Assembly: GCA_028699365.1 (NCBI GenBank)
Contig: JAQVUQ010000075.1
Location: 1-9,707, forward strand
Direction: 5' to 3'
Origin: a bacterium
GTDB lineage: Bacteria > UBP13 > UBA5359
Length of the DNA: 9,707 nucleotides
The position numbers were made by a program, and so were the translations under genes. Shown in pieces: positions 1-8,350 of the stretch (positions are counted from its first letter, which is position 1; every line of letters starts with the position of its first letter). The notes under the pieces are model-generated. The model made no database searches and had not been told where the DNA came from. It worked only from the letters and a program-made list of their open reading frames with translations.

Positions 1-1
1 C

Positions 2-1287
2 GCTTCCAACATCAAGGAGGGGGATGTAGTCCATCGCACCGGACGCGTCGTCGAAGTGCCGGTGGGGGATTCCCTCATCGGACGTGTCGTCAATGCCCTG
101 GGATACCCCATAGACGGGCTGGGACGTATGAGAATAGACCGCTATCGTCCGGTGGAAGCCCAGGCTCCCGGCGTAGTGGATCGGACCCCGGTCAAGGATC
201 CTCTGCATACGGGCATCAAGGCCATCGACGCCCTTGTTCCTATCGGCCGGGGACAGCGCGAACTCATAATCGGCGACAGGCAGACGGGAAAGACGGCCCT
301 GGCCATCGATGCCATTCTCAGCCAGCGTGGCCGTGGGGTGACCTGTATCTATGTAGCCATAGGCCAGAAGGAGACGACGGTAGCTCAGGTGGTGGAAGGG
401 CTGCGCCGCGAAGGCGCCATGGATTACACCATAGTGGTATCGGCCTCTGCCAGCGAGGCTGCGCCGCTGCAATACCTGGCGCCTTATTCCGGCTGCGCCA
501 TGGCCGAGGAAATAATGTGCAACGGCGGGGATACGCTGATAATCTACGACGATCTCTCCAAGCATGCCAAGGCTTACCGGGAAATGTCATTGCTGCTGCG
601 CCGTCCGCCTGGACGCGAGGCTTATCCCGGAGACATTTTCTATCTGCATTCCAGGTTGTTGGAGAGATCCGCCAAGCTGAAGCCGGAACTGGGCGGCGGC
701 TCGATGACGGCACTGCCTATCGTCGAGACGCTGGGCGGAGACGTATCGGCCTATATTCCGACAAACGTGATCTCCATCACCGACGGCCAGATATTTCTGG
801 AAGCCGATCTCTTCTTTGCGGGCATACGTCCGGCTATCAACGTGGGGCTTTCCGTATCGCGTGTCGGCGGTTCCGCTCAGACCAAGGCCATGAAACAGGT
901 GGCGCACCGCCTGCGGCTGGATATGGCACAATACAGGGAATTGGCGGCGTTTGCCCAGTTTGCCGCCGAGCTGGATAAGGCAACGCGCGCTCAGTTGAGC
1001 CGTGGAGAGCATATCGTGGAGGTGCTGAAGCAGCCTCAATATCAGCCCATGGATCTGGCTGCAGAGGTTGTTTCCATATTCATGGCCGTCAACGGTTATC
1101 TGGACGATCTGGATCTGGGACGGGTCACCGATTTTGTCAGCGGCTTCCTCCATTTTGCTGCGGCGGAGTTTCCGTATATAGCACAGAGCATCAACGAGAA
1201 GAAAGTGATCGATCCCGATACGGAGACGGCGTTACAGAAGGCTGTAAAAACCTTCAAGGACAGATTTACCGGAGGCGAAGCTGAATA

Positions 1288-1288
<1 letters not shown>
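2..1288 (+). CDS. atpA: F-type ATP synthase subunit alpha (5' partial)
   Basis: This is the alpha subunit of the F1 sector of ATP synthase, which alternates with beta in the catalytic hexamer and carries non-catalytic nucleotide sites. The reading frame is open to the first complete codon at base 2 ([20 protein letters not shown]), so the gene begins outside the window; about 428 residues are present and, against the usual 500-odd, roughly 80 N-terminal residues are missing. Visible motifs are the Walker A P-loop GDRQTGKT (bases 272-295), the [20 protein letters not shown] stretch, [20 protein letters not shown], and [18 protein letters not shown], which contains the conserved arginine that reaches into the catalytic site. 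The stop overlaps the atpG start by one base (TAATG), so translation is probably coupled. The family assignment is not in doubt. An internal ATG at 56 is not the true start because homology continues upstream of it. Confidence 0.98.
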
Positions 1289-3544
<2,256 letters not shown>

Positions 3545-3547
3545 GCT

Positions 3548-3961
3548 ATGGCAACGTCTCCCGGCATAATCAATGTCAGTGTCGTTATTCCGGAACGTAC
3601 CGTCTTTTCCGGCGAGGCTACGTATGTGAGCCTGCCCGGGCAGGAGGGTGTGCTGGGAATTCTTCCCGGCCATACCCGGCTCGTGCTGGCCTTGGAAATA
3701 GGTGAGCTGGTCATAAAGACGGTGGAAGGAGTGCGTAAAATCGCTCTCGGAGGCGGATTCGCTCTGGTGGAGGGAGACAGGGTCAGCGTTATGGCCAAGG
3801 TAGCTGAACTGGCGGAGGAGATAGATGTGCGCCGGGCTGAGGAAGCCAAGCTTCGGGCTGAAGATGCTCTGGCCCGGCAGGTTTCCGGCGTCAACTTCGT
3901 CGGTTTGGAAGCGGCGCTGCACAGGGCCATCACCCGCATCAGGGTTGCCAATCACGATTAG
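3548..3961 (+). CDS. atpC: F-type ATP synthase subunit epsilon
   Basis: This is the epsilon subunit, which links gamma to the c-ring and in many bacteria inhibits ATP hydrolysis through its C-terminal helices. It has 137 residues, typical. The N-terminal beta-sandwich (about 1-88) shows INVSVVIPERTVFSGEATYV and the family hallmark LPGQEGVLGILPGHTRLV, then GGGFALVEGDRVSVMA. The helical C-terminal part (from about 92) contains RRAEEAKLRAEDALAR, so the inhibitory hairpin is likely present. AGGAG at 3537-3541, inside the last codons of atpD, is the ribosome binding site for the ATG three bases past the atpD stop. It is the last atp gene. The next gene, murA, is 225 bases away. Confidence 0.95.
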   Translation: MATSPGIINVSVVIPERTVFSGEATYVSLPGQEGVLGILPGHTRLVLALEIGELVIKTVEGVRKIALGGGFALVEGDRVSVMAKVAELAEEIDVRRAEEAKLRAEDALARQVSGVNFVGLEAALHRAITRIRVANHD

Positions 3962-3973
3962 CGCTCTCAGGCC

Positions 3974-3992
3974 GGCAGGAAAAGCACCTGCC
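3974..3992 (+). terminator. weak hairpin after atpC, possible terminator
   Basis: Thirteen bases past the atpC stop, GGCAGG (3974-3979) pairs with CCTGCC (3987-3992) around a 7-base loop. The 6-bp G+C-rich stem lies where the end of the atp operon is expected. No run of T follows, so this is not a standard intrinsic terminator. It could stabilise the 3' end, or be chance. A second small A+T-rich palindrome (TAGTT-AAT-AACTA) lies at 4006-4018. Confidence 0.25.
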
Positions 3993-4045
3993 TGTATAGA
4001 ATGCTTAGTTAATAACTATTAAAGATTGGGGAAGTCAGGACGTGG

Positions 4046-4067
4046 AATTCAGGATTCAGTAGTGCAG
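4046..4067. repeat. diverged heptamer pair (ATTCAGG ATTCAGT)
   Basis: ATTCAGG (4047-4053) is followed directly by ATTCAGT (4054-4060) and then a looser AGTGCAG unit. These are 7-base units of the same general style as the CTTCTGA array 75 bases downstream, and GAAGTCAG at 4031-4038 is the reverse complement of the CTGACTTC junction in that array. The two may be edges of one dispersed non-coding repeat, but the copies are short. Confidence 0.45.
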
Positions 4068-4069
4068 AG

Positions 4070-4098
4070 TGGTAACTGGGCTGTTATTCGTTTATAGT
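4070..4098 (+). promoter_or_regulatory. weak candidate murA promoter
   Basis: TATAGT (4093-4098) is a fair -10 match; 17 bases upstream lies TGGTAA (4070-4075), only three of six bases from the -35 consensus. It is the best sigma-70-like pair I see in the 225-base gap before murA, which needs either its own promoter or read-through from atp. The support is weak. Confidence 0.2.
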
Positions 4099-4134
4099 TC
4101 TAATTAACAACAAATATCCAGTAACCTGCTTGAG

Positions 4135-4169
4135 CTTCTGACTTCTGACTTCTGACTTCTGTCTTCTGC
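4135..4169. repeat. heptanucleotide tandem repeat, five CTTCTGA-type units
   Basis: Five contiguous 7-base units run CTTCTGA three times, then CTTCTGT and CTTCTGC. The array ends five bases before the AGAGG ribosome binding site of murA, so it lies in the probable murA leader. Similar short heptamer arrays are known between genes in several bacterial groups, with no settled function. Perfect identity of the first three units suggests recent slippage or selection. It is too short and has no spacers, so it is not a CRISPR array. Confidence 0.9.
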
Positions 4170-4173
4170 CGAT

Positions 4174-4189
4174 AGAGGAAGAGTCCTTG
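4174..4189 (+). promoter_or_regulatory. murA ribosome binding site deciding a TTG start
   Basis: AGAGG (4174-4178, extended as AGAGGAAGAG) lies eight bases before TTG at 4187. The frame has no ATG or GTG between its upstream stop (TGA 4139-4141) and the conserved MurA N-terminus, so TTG is the only well-placed start. A TTG start often lowers translation relative to ATG. Confidence 0.75.
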
Positions 4190-5437
4190 GAAAAGATAAT
4201 TATCGGCGGTGGAAACCGTCTTAACGGAGAGGTTCTGATCAGCGGAGCCAAGAACGCAGCCCTACCCATTATGGCTGCTTCTTTATTGACTTCCACCCCC
4301 AGTACGCTGAACAATATTCCCAGATTGACCGATATTTTCACCATGATAGATGTTCTTAACGAGTTCGGGGTCAAGGTTGCGGCTGCCGGGAACCGCTTGA
4401 TCATCTCGCCTGAGAATTTTGCCCTGAGCCTTGTGCCGTATGAACTGATGAAGAAGATGCGTGCCTCGGTTCTGGTGGTGGGTCCGCTGCTGGCTCGCTT
4501 CGGCTCCGCCAGAGTCTCGCTTCCCGGCGGCTGTGCCATCGGTTCCCGGCCGATAGACCTGCACATCAAGGGATTCAAGGCCATGGGAGCGGAAGTGTCC
4601 ATGGAACACGGCTACGTCCATGTCTGGGCGGATAAGCTGCACGGTGGGCGTATTTACCTGGACATCCCCAGTGTGGGAGCGACTGAGAATATCATGATGG
4701 CCGCCTCTCTGGCCGAGGGCAGGACCGTTATCGAGAACGTGGCCGAGGAGCCGGAGATAGTCGACCTGGCCAACTTTCTGAACGCCATGGGTGCCTGTAT
4801 CAAGGGTGCAGGTACCAATATCATCGAAATCGAAGGTGTTGAATCACTGCATGGCGTGGAGTATGCTGTCATTCCCGACAGAATAGAGGCCGGCACTTAC
4901 GCTGTGGTAGCCGCCATCAGCAAGGGCGAGGTCAGGATACGGCACATCAATCTGGACCATCTCAAACCCATCACCACCAAGCTGAAGGATGCGGGCATTC
5001 ACATCGAAGAGATAGAGGACGGGGTTCTGGTAGCCGTCCGGAACGGGCTTAAGGCCGTAGATGTCAAGACTCTGCCCTATCCCGGCTTCCCCACCGATAT
5101 GCAGGCGCCGCTGATGGCTTTGATGTCGGTGGCCGAAGGCATCAGCGTCTTTACGGAAACCATTTTTGAGAATAGATTCATGCATGTCAGCGAGATGAAG
5201 CGTATGGGTGCGGATATCCGGGTGGAGGGACACAGCGCCATCGTCAGAGGCGTGGGACGTTTGACCGGAGCCCAGGTTACCGCACCTGATCTAAGAGCCG
5301 GCGTGGCCCTCATACTGTCCGGCCTGGTCGCCGAGGGTGTTACCGAGATCACCGGCATAGAGCATATAGACCGCGGCTATGAGGATATCGAATCTAAGTT
5401 GACGGCCTTAGGGGCCAGCATCAGCCGGTCGGCATAG
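4187..5437 (+). CDS. murA: UDP-N-acetylglucosamine 1-carboxyvinyltransferase MurA
   Basis: This cytoplasmic enzyme makes the first committed step of peptidoglycan synthesis: it transfers enolpyruvate from phosphoenolpyruvate to UDP-GlcNAc. The 416 residues match the family (about 417-420). Active-site features are visible: K22 and N23 in SGAKNAALP, R92 in MRAS, the loop cysteine C116 in LPGGCAIGSRPIDLH, D304 in PTDMQAPLMAL, and R370 in DLRAG. With Cys rather than Asp at position 116, the enzyme should be sensitive to fosfomycin, as known for Cys-type MurA; this is an inference. The start is TTG (see the ribosome binding site entry). It follows the atp operon by 225 bases, an order familiar from Firmicutes, but the next gene is not a sporulation gene. 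No truncation or frameshift is seen. Confidence 0.97.
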   Translation: MEKIIIGGGNRLNGEVLISGAKNAALPIMAASLLTSTPSTLNNIPRLTDIFTMIDVLNEFGVKVAAAGNRLIISPENFALSLVPYELMKKMRASVLVVGPLLARFGSARVSLPGGCAIGSRPIDLHIKGFKAMGAEVSMEHGYVHVWADKLHGGRIYLDIPSVGATENIMMAASLAEGRTVIENVAEEPEIVDLANFLNAMGACIKGAGTNIIEIEGVESLHGVEYAVIPDRIEAGTYAVVAAISKGEVRIRHINLDHLKPITTKLKDAGIHIEEIEDGVLVAVRNGLKAVDVKTLPYPGFPTDMQAPLMALMSVAEGISVFTETIFENRFMHVSEMKRMGADIRVEGHSAIVRGVGRLTGAQVTAPDLRAGVALILSGLVAEGVTEITGIEHIDRGYEDIESKLTALGASISRSA

Positions 5438-5458
5438 CGTAGTTTAAATATACTACGC
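5437..5458 (+). terminator. palindrome at the murA stop, possible terminator
   Basis: GCGTAGT (5437-5443) and ACTACGC (5452-5458) form a perfect 7-bp stem around an 8-base A+T loop, beginning on the last base of the murA stop codon. No T-run follows (CTCTGGGTAAAT), so it is not a canonical intrinsic terminator. It may mark the end of the murA transcript or be a protein-binding palindrome. Confidence 0.35.
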
Positions 5459-5535
5459 CTCTGGGTAAATAACTTATGGCTGTTACGGTTCTTCATATTA
5501 TAAAGTAACTCGAATTACAACATAGGCGGTGTCAC

Positions 5536-6051
5536 ATGCGTAAATACGGCGTATATATTTTCTTGCTCGCGTTATCCATATTCTGCCTGAGCCTTAGTCC
5601 GGCCTCGGCCCAGCAGGGCTTTGAGATAAAAGGCGGGTACGTTTCTACCGATAACGGTACCGGCTGGGTTGCCGGGGCCGGTCTGATAGTATCGCGTACC
5701 AACACGACGGAAACGATCTTTGCTCTGGAGCGGTATATTACCAGCAGCACGGAAGATGTCTTCGGTATCGACAGGGAAACCGAGGTAAGCGCCTGGCCCC
5801 TGACTCTGACCAACAAGGTGTTCTATCCCGGCAGCCGCTTTTATTACGGCACCGGCCTTGGAGTATATCGCTCGACCACGGATATTCTGGAAGACGGTAT
5901 AGAGGTCTCTTCCGTATCCAGGACCAACATAGGCTATCATCTTCTGGCCGGCTTTGAACTGGGTGCCGGAACCCGTCTGGAGGGCAAATACTTCCAGGGC
6001 GGGTCGGCCGCCGGTGACGGATTTACGGTGACGTTAAATAAGGTGTTTTAG
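5536..6051 (+). CDS. secreted protein, probable small outer-membrane beta-barrel
   Basis: The function is unknown. The protein has 171 residues with a clear signal peptide: MRKYG, a hydrophobic core (VYIFLLALSIFCLSLS), and a PASA cleavage site giving a mature start at QQGFEIKGGY (about residue 26). The mature part of about 146 residues alternates short polar and aromatic strands with turns (GWVAGAGLIVSRT, RFYYGTGLGVYRS, NIGYHLLAGFELGAGTRLEG) and ends in LNKVF. A C-terminal aromatic residue is the usual assembly signal for outer-membrane barrels, and this size fits an eight-strand OmpW/OmpA-like barrel. This rests on pattern, not on a recognised family. The ATG has AGGCGGTG at 5524-5531. It lies 98 bases after murA; a possible -10 (TATAAA, 5499-5504) precedes it without a good -35. 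A cysteine in the signal peptide does not form a lipobox. Confidence 0.7.
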   Translation: MRKYGVYIFLLALSIFCLSLSPASAQQGFEIKGGYVSTDNGTGWVAGAGLIVSRTNTTETIFALERYITSSTEDVFGIDRETEVSAWPLTLTNKVFYPGSRFYYGTGLGVYRSTTDILEDGIEVSSVSRTNIGYHLLAGFELGAGTRLEGKYFQGGSAAGDGFTVTLNKVF

Positions 6052-6173
6052 GTTCGCTGTTCTTGCACCCTGCTGAACCGTAAACTGTATATTAGCATTT
6101 CCCCTTCTTAACAATCAGGCCATTATATGTACTTTTATCGATGTCATTAAGCCGATACAAGCGAATGGAAGAT

Positions 6174-6212
6174 ATGAATTTAATATATATTGACAATTCA
6201 TATTAAATTCAT
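6174..6212. promoter_or_regulatory. 39-bp inverted repeat, candidate operator of the gntR-araC promoter
   Basis: ATGAATTTAATAT (6174-6186) and ATATTAAATTCAT (6200-6212) are perfect 13-bp inverted arms around a 13-base centre. The repeat covers the -35 box and the whole spacer and ends on the base before the -10. A nested pair, ATATGAATT (6172-6180) and AATTCATAT (6195-6203), adds a third AATTCAT copy. A dimeric repressor bound here would block RNA polymerase. The obvious candidate is the GntR-family protein encoded 39 bases downstream, acting on its own promoter; this is an inference from position. Confidence 0.65.
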
Positions 6213-6218
6213 TATACT
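6190..6218 (+). promoter_or_regulatory. strong sigma-70-type promoter for the gntR-araC pair
   Basis: TTGACA (6190-6195), a perfect -35, is followed after exactly 17 bases by TATACT (6213-6218), five of six to the -10 consensus. Transcription would start near 6225, leaving a leader of about 26 bases before the ATG at 6251. No better promoter was found between 6052 and 6250; the upstream half of this gap (6052-6150) shows nothing else convincing. Confidence 0.8.
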
Positions 6219-6250
6219 CTATTTAAGAATACGCTTGTAATGGAGAAGAC

Positions 6251-7360
6251 ATGGCAAGGTATATGGAAATAATGCATTGCCTCCTTTCAGATATAGAGTC
6301 CGGCAGGTATCTGCCGGGAACGAGTATTCCTACTGAAAAAGAATTGGGCAAACGGTTTAATGCCAGCATTACGACTGTAAGAAACTCGTTAAAACAATTA
6401 GAAGACAGGGGCTATGTATATAAAATACAGGGAAGCGGTACTTATGTAAAAGACGACTTTGCCCTGCGGGCGGGTTCAGCAAACGGCTTTTTGAATATAG
6501 GTGTAGTTGTTAATCTGAATAGAGAAAGTAATAAGACATCCTTTTTCAGCCATTTATCGACTGAGAGTATTCTAAGAGGCGTGAAAAAGGTCTTCGATAA
6601 TTCCAGGGTCAATCTGACTATGGCCATGTATCATCAGGATAATCCTGCTCCCTGGGAAGAGTTCCGGAGCGGTTTTAAGGTAGACGGATATCTCGACTTT
6701 GGTAACACAGTTAACGATACACTGGCTGAATACATTGAAACACAGAGAATAAAGATCGTTTCAATCGTTAGTGCCACAAGCCTCAATAGCTACAAGCATA
6801 ATTTCCCGCTTGTCGTAGTAGATCACCTTGATGGTGTGAGACAGGCGCTCATGCATTACAAAAAAATGGGCCTGAATAAATTCGGATACATCGCCATGGC
6901 AGAGGCCGGACTGGCCAATTTTCGCAGCTATGAAGATGTTCTGGCTGAAGAGGGTACGGCTTTTGATATGGAAGCCGTAATAATACATCCTGAAAGAATG
7001 GATAACTGGGATAACCTGTCAAAGCGGACTGAATATATCGGAAATTACATAATTAATAACGGAGTAAAGCCCGATGTATTCTTCTTTGACGGCGATCGTG
7101 TTACCGCTTCTCTCATAGATTTTTTCACAGCTTTGCGGAACGGCTTGGAGAAGGAGATAAGGCTGTGTGCCGTCACTATGAATAGTAATTTCCGCAGAAA
7201 CGGCATAGCTCCTGATTGCATTGTCCAGGATTATGAAAAAGCCGGTCAATATGCAGCGAAAATGATCATTGACTATGTGAGAGATGGAGAGCCGTCTTGT
7301 ATAAGAAAAGACGTTGCTCCGGAATTTATATCTGCTCAAACACCGGTTTTGCAGCCTTAA
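6251..7360 (+). CDS. GntR-family transcriptional regulator with LacI-like sensor domain
   Basis: This is a DNA-binding repressor or activator of the AraR type, which joins a GntR winged helix to a LacI/periplasmic-binding-protein-like ligand domain, usually for a sugar. It has 369 residues. Residues 1-66 carry the winged helix: SGRYLPGTSIPTEKELGKRF, then SITTVRNSLKQLEDRGYVYK and the wing QGSGTYV. From about 81 (FLNIGVVVNLN) to the end is the sensor part, including PDVFFFDGDRVTASLIDFF and CIVQDYEKAGQYAAKMIIDY, which match the fold of LacI-type domains with a conserved late DYEKAG segment. GGAGAAG at 6242-6248 precedes the ATG. It is preceded by a strong promoter with an inverted repeat, so self-control is likely. 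The ligand cannot be read from the sequence. Both regulatory genes and their spacers look more A+T rich than the atp-murA side. Confidence 0.93.
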   Translation: MARYMEIMHCLLSDIESGRYLPGTSIPTEKELGKRFNASITTVRNSLKQLEDRGYVYKIQGSGTYVKDDFALRAGSANGFLNIGVVVNLNRESNKTSFFSHLSTESILRGVKKVFDNSRVNLTMAMYHQDNPAPWEEFRSGFKVDGYLDFGNTVNDTLAEYIETQRIKIVSIVSATSLNSYKHNFPLVVVDHLDGVRQALMHYKKMGLNKFGYIAMAEAGLANFRSYEDVLAEEGTAFDMEAVIIHPERMDNWDNLSKRTEYIGNYIINNGVKPDVFFFDGDRVTASLIDFFTALRNGLEKEIRLCAVTMNSNFRRNGIAPDCIVQDYEKAGQYAAKMIIDYVRDGEPSCIRKDVAPEFISAQTPVLQP

Positions 7361-7403
7361 TGCAATTTCAGTTAAGTTGCTCCGGAAAGAGGGTTGGCGG
7401 GTA

Positions 7404-8249
7404 GTGGACATACAGGCAATGAGGCCGGTTGTTGCCGGTGCAAATAAAATAGTTTTCAAGCCCGGATTCGACGGTTTGCTTGAACGCAGGGTGAGTGATC
7501 CTCAAAGAGATCACGACCTTCAGCTTGTGTATAGCGGCAAGGGCTCGGTAGTGGCCGATGACGTGGAGTATCCGCTGCAAAAGGGAGATGTTTTCACAAT
7601 TTACCCCGGTGAAAAGTTCTTTGTCAGAACAACCGGCGATAAACCCTTTTGCCGTTATTACGTGCATTTTGATTTCTACGAGGGTAAGAACAGACTTTCA
7701 ACACCTGTAGTAAATGATAAAGAGCCCTGGCCGCGCCTTATCCATCTTCATGATGATATGCGCATAAGGGAGCTATTTGCCGATCTCGTCTTTCTGTTGA
7801 CCGAGGGTAATGACCGAACAATGGTGAGAATGATTGCCAATGGGATTTTTACAGCCTTGATAGGGCTTATCACTCTACAGTATCAGCAGGCTGACTACTC
7901 TGATATCAATCAACCTAAAAGTCACCGGGGTGTCAGGAAGGCGGAACGATTCATTCTGGATAATTACCGCCGGCATATGACGTTGGCAGGCCTGGCCCAA
8001 ATAGCCGGTCTAAGTATGGATTACTTCGGACAGATCTTCAAAACTATATTTGGAAAAACACCGATCGATTATCTGGTTGATTACCGTCTGCAGCAGGCCA
8101 AAAAACTGATGGTGGAAACGGAGCTTAACATCAGCGAGATAGCTGCCCACGTGGGCTATGAAGATATACATTATTTCAGTTATCTGTTTAAGCATAGAGA
8201 AGGCGTTACGCCCAGCGAGTTTATCTCTCGGTTTAGTTGCGAGGAGTGA
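7404..8249 (+). CDS. AraC-family transcriptional regulator with N-terminal cupin-like domain
   Basis: The N-terminal half is an AraC-binding/cupin-like sensor (ADDVEYPLQKGDVFTIYPGE, then FVRTTGDKPFCRYYVHFDF). The C-terminal ~108 residues hold the double helix-turn-helix: RKAERFILDNYRRHMTLAGL with AQIAGLSMDYFGQIFKTIFG for the first, and NISEIAAHVGYEDIHYFSYL with FKHREGVTPSEFI for the second. Such proteins are mostly activators that respond to sugars. The start is uncertain. The frame is open upstream to 7314 inside gntR, but GTG at 7404 is preferred because AGAGGG lies at 7388-7393; it gives 281 residues, normal for the family. ATG at 7419 is the alternative. The gene follows gntR by 43 bases and is probably co-transcribed. 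A likely target is the promoter at 8287-8315, by position only. Confidence 0.92.
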   Translation: MDIQAMRPVVAGANKIVFKPGFDGLLERRVSDPQRDHDLQLVYSGKGSVVADDVEYPLQKGDVFTIYPGEKFFVRTTGDKPFCRYYVHFDFYEGKNRLSTPVVNDKEPWPRLIHLHDDMRIRELFADLVFLLTEGNDRTMVRMIANGIFTALIGLITLQYQQADYSDINQPKSHRGVRKAERFILDNYRRHMTLAGLAQIAGLSMDYFGQIFKTIFGKTPIDYLVDYRLQQAKKLMVETELNISEIAAHVGYEDIHYFSYLFKHREGVTPSEFISRFSCEE

Positions 8250-8283
8250 TTAAGGTGATTACTAAAATAATTCCATCTTTTAT

Positions 8284-8309
8284 CTAAAGACAAGAGGCTT
8301 TGTCGTTAG
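8284..8309. promoter_or_regulatory. imperfect palindrome over the -35 of the prepilin promoter
   Basis: CTAA (8284-8287) pairs with TTAG (8306-8309) and GACAA (8289-8293) with TTGTC (8300-8304), with one mismatch between. It overlaps the weak -35 and part of the spacer, so it would act as a DNA site for a regulator rather than as an RNA hairpin, since it lies upstream of the predicted transcript start. Confidence 0.4.
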
Positions 8310-8315
8310 TATAAT
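8287..8315 (+). promoter_or_regulatory. promoter for the prepilin / beta-helix unit
   Basis: TATAAT (8310-8315) is a perfect -10. Seventeen bases upstream, AAGACA (8287-8292) matches four of six -35 positions. A perfect -10 with a poor -35 is the usual form of a promoter that needs an activator. TATCTAAA occurs at 8281-8288, overlapping the -35, and again at 8324-8331; a related GGTGATTACTAAA lies at 8254-8266 against GGTGATATCTAAA at 8319-8331. Direct repeats next to the -35 suit an AraC-type activator. Start of transcription would be near 8322. Confidence 0.6.
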
Positions 8316-8318
8316 TAC

Positions 8319-8336
8319 GGTGATATCTAAATCACC
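8319..8336. promoter_or_regulatory. perfect palindrome just upstream of the prepilin ribosome binding site
   Basis: GGTGAT (8319-8324) and ATCACC (8331-8336) form a 6-bp inverted repeat around ATCTAA. It spans the predicted transcript start and ends directly before the strong ribosome binding site AGAGGAGGT (8337-8345). It could be a repressor site or, if transcription starts a few bases earlier, a 5'-end hairpin. Confidence 0.4.
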
Positions 8337-8350
8337 AGAGGAGGTAGGGT

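Noticed and set aside
318-1153. Other open frames overlapping atpA on both strands
   Set aside because: All overlap the conserved alpha-subunit frame, show low-complexity Arg/Pro-rich translations and have no supporting ribosome binding site.
4135-4169. CRISPR array
   Set aside because: The units are 7 bases long and contiguous, with no spacers and no cas genes nearby.
4532-4534. Fosfomycin-resistant MurA
   Set aside because: The active-site loop has cysteine at residue 116, not the aspartate found in naturally resistant enzymes.
6051-6079. Terminator after the barrel-like gene
   Set aside because: GGTTC and GAACC pair over only five bases with a 19-base loop and no T-run follows, so support is too thin.
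7314-7403. AraC gene starting at TTG 7314, inside gntR
   Set aside because: The extra 30 residues are the out-of-frame read of the gntR end plus the spacer, do not resemble the family N-terminus and lack a ribosome binding site. GTG at 7404 fits better.
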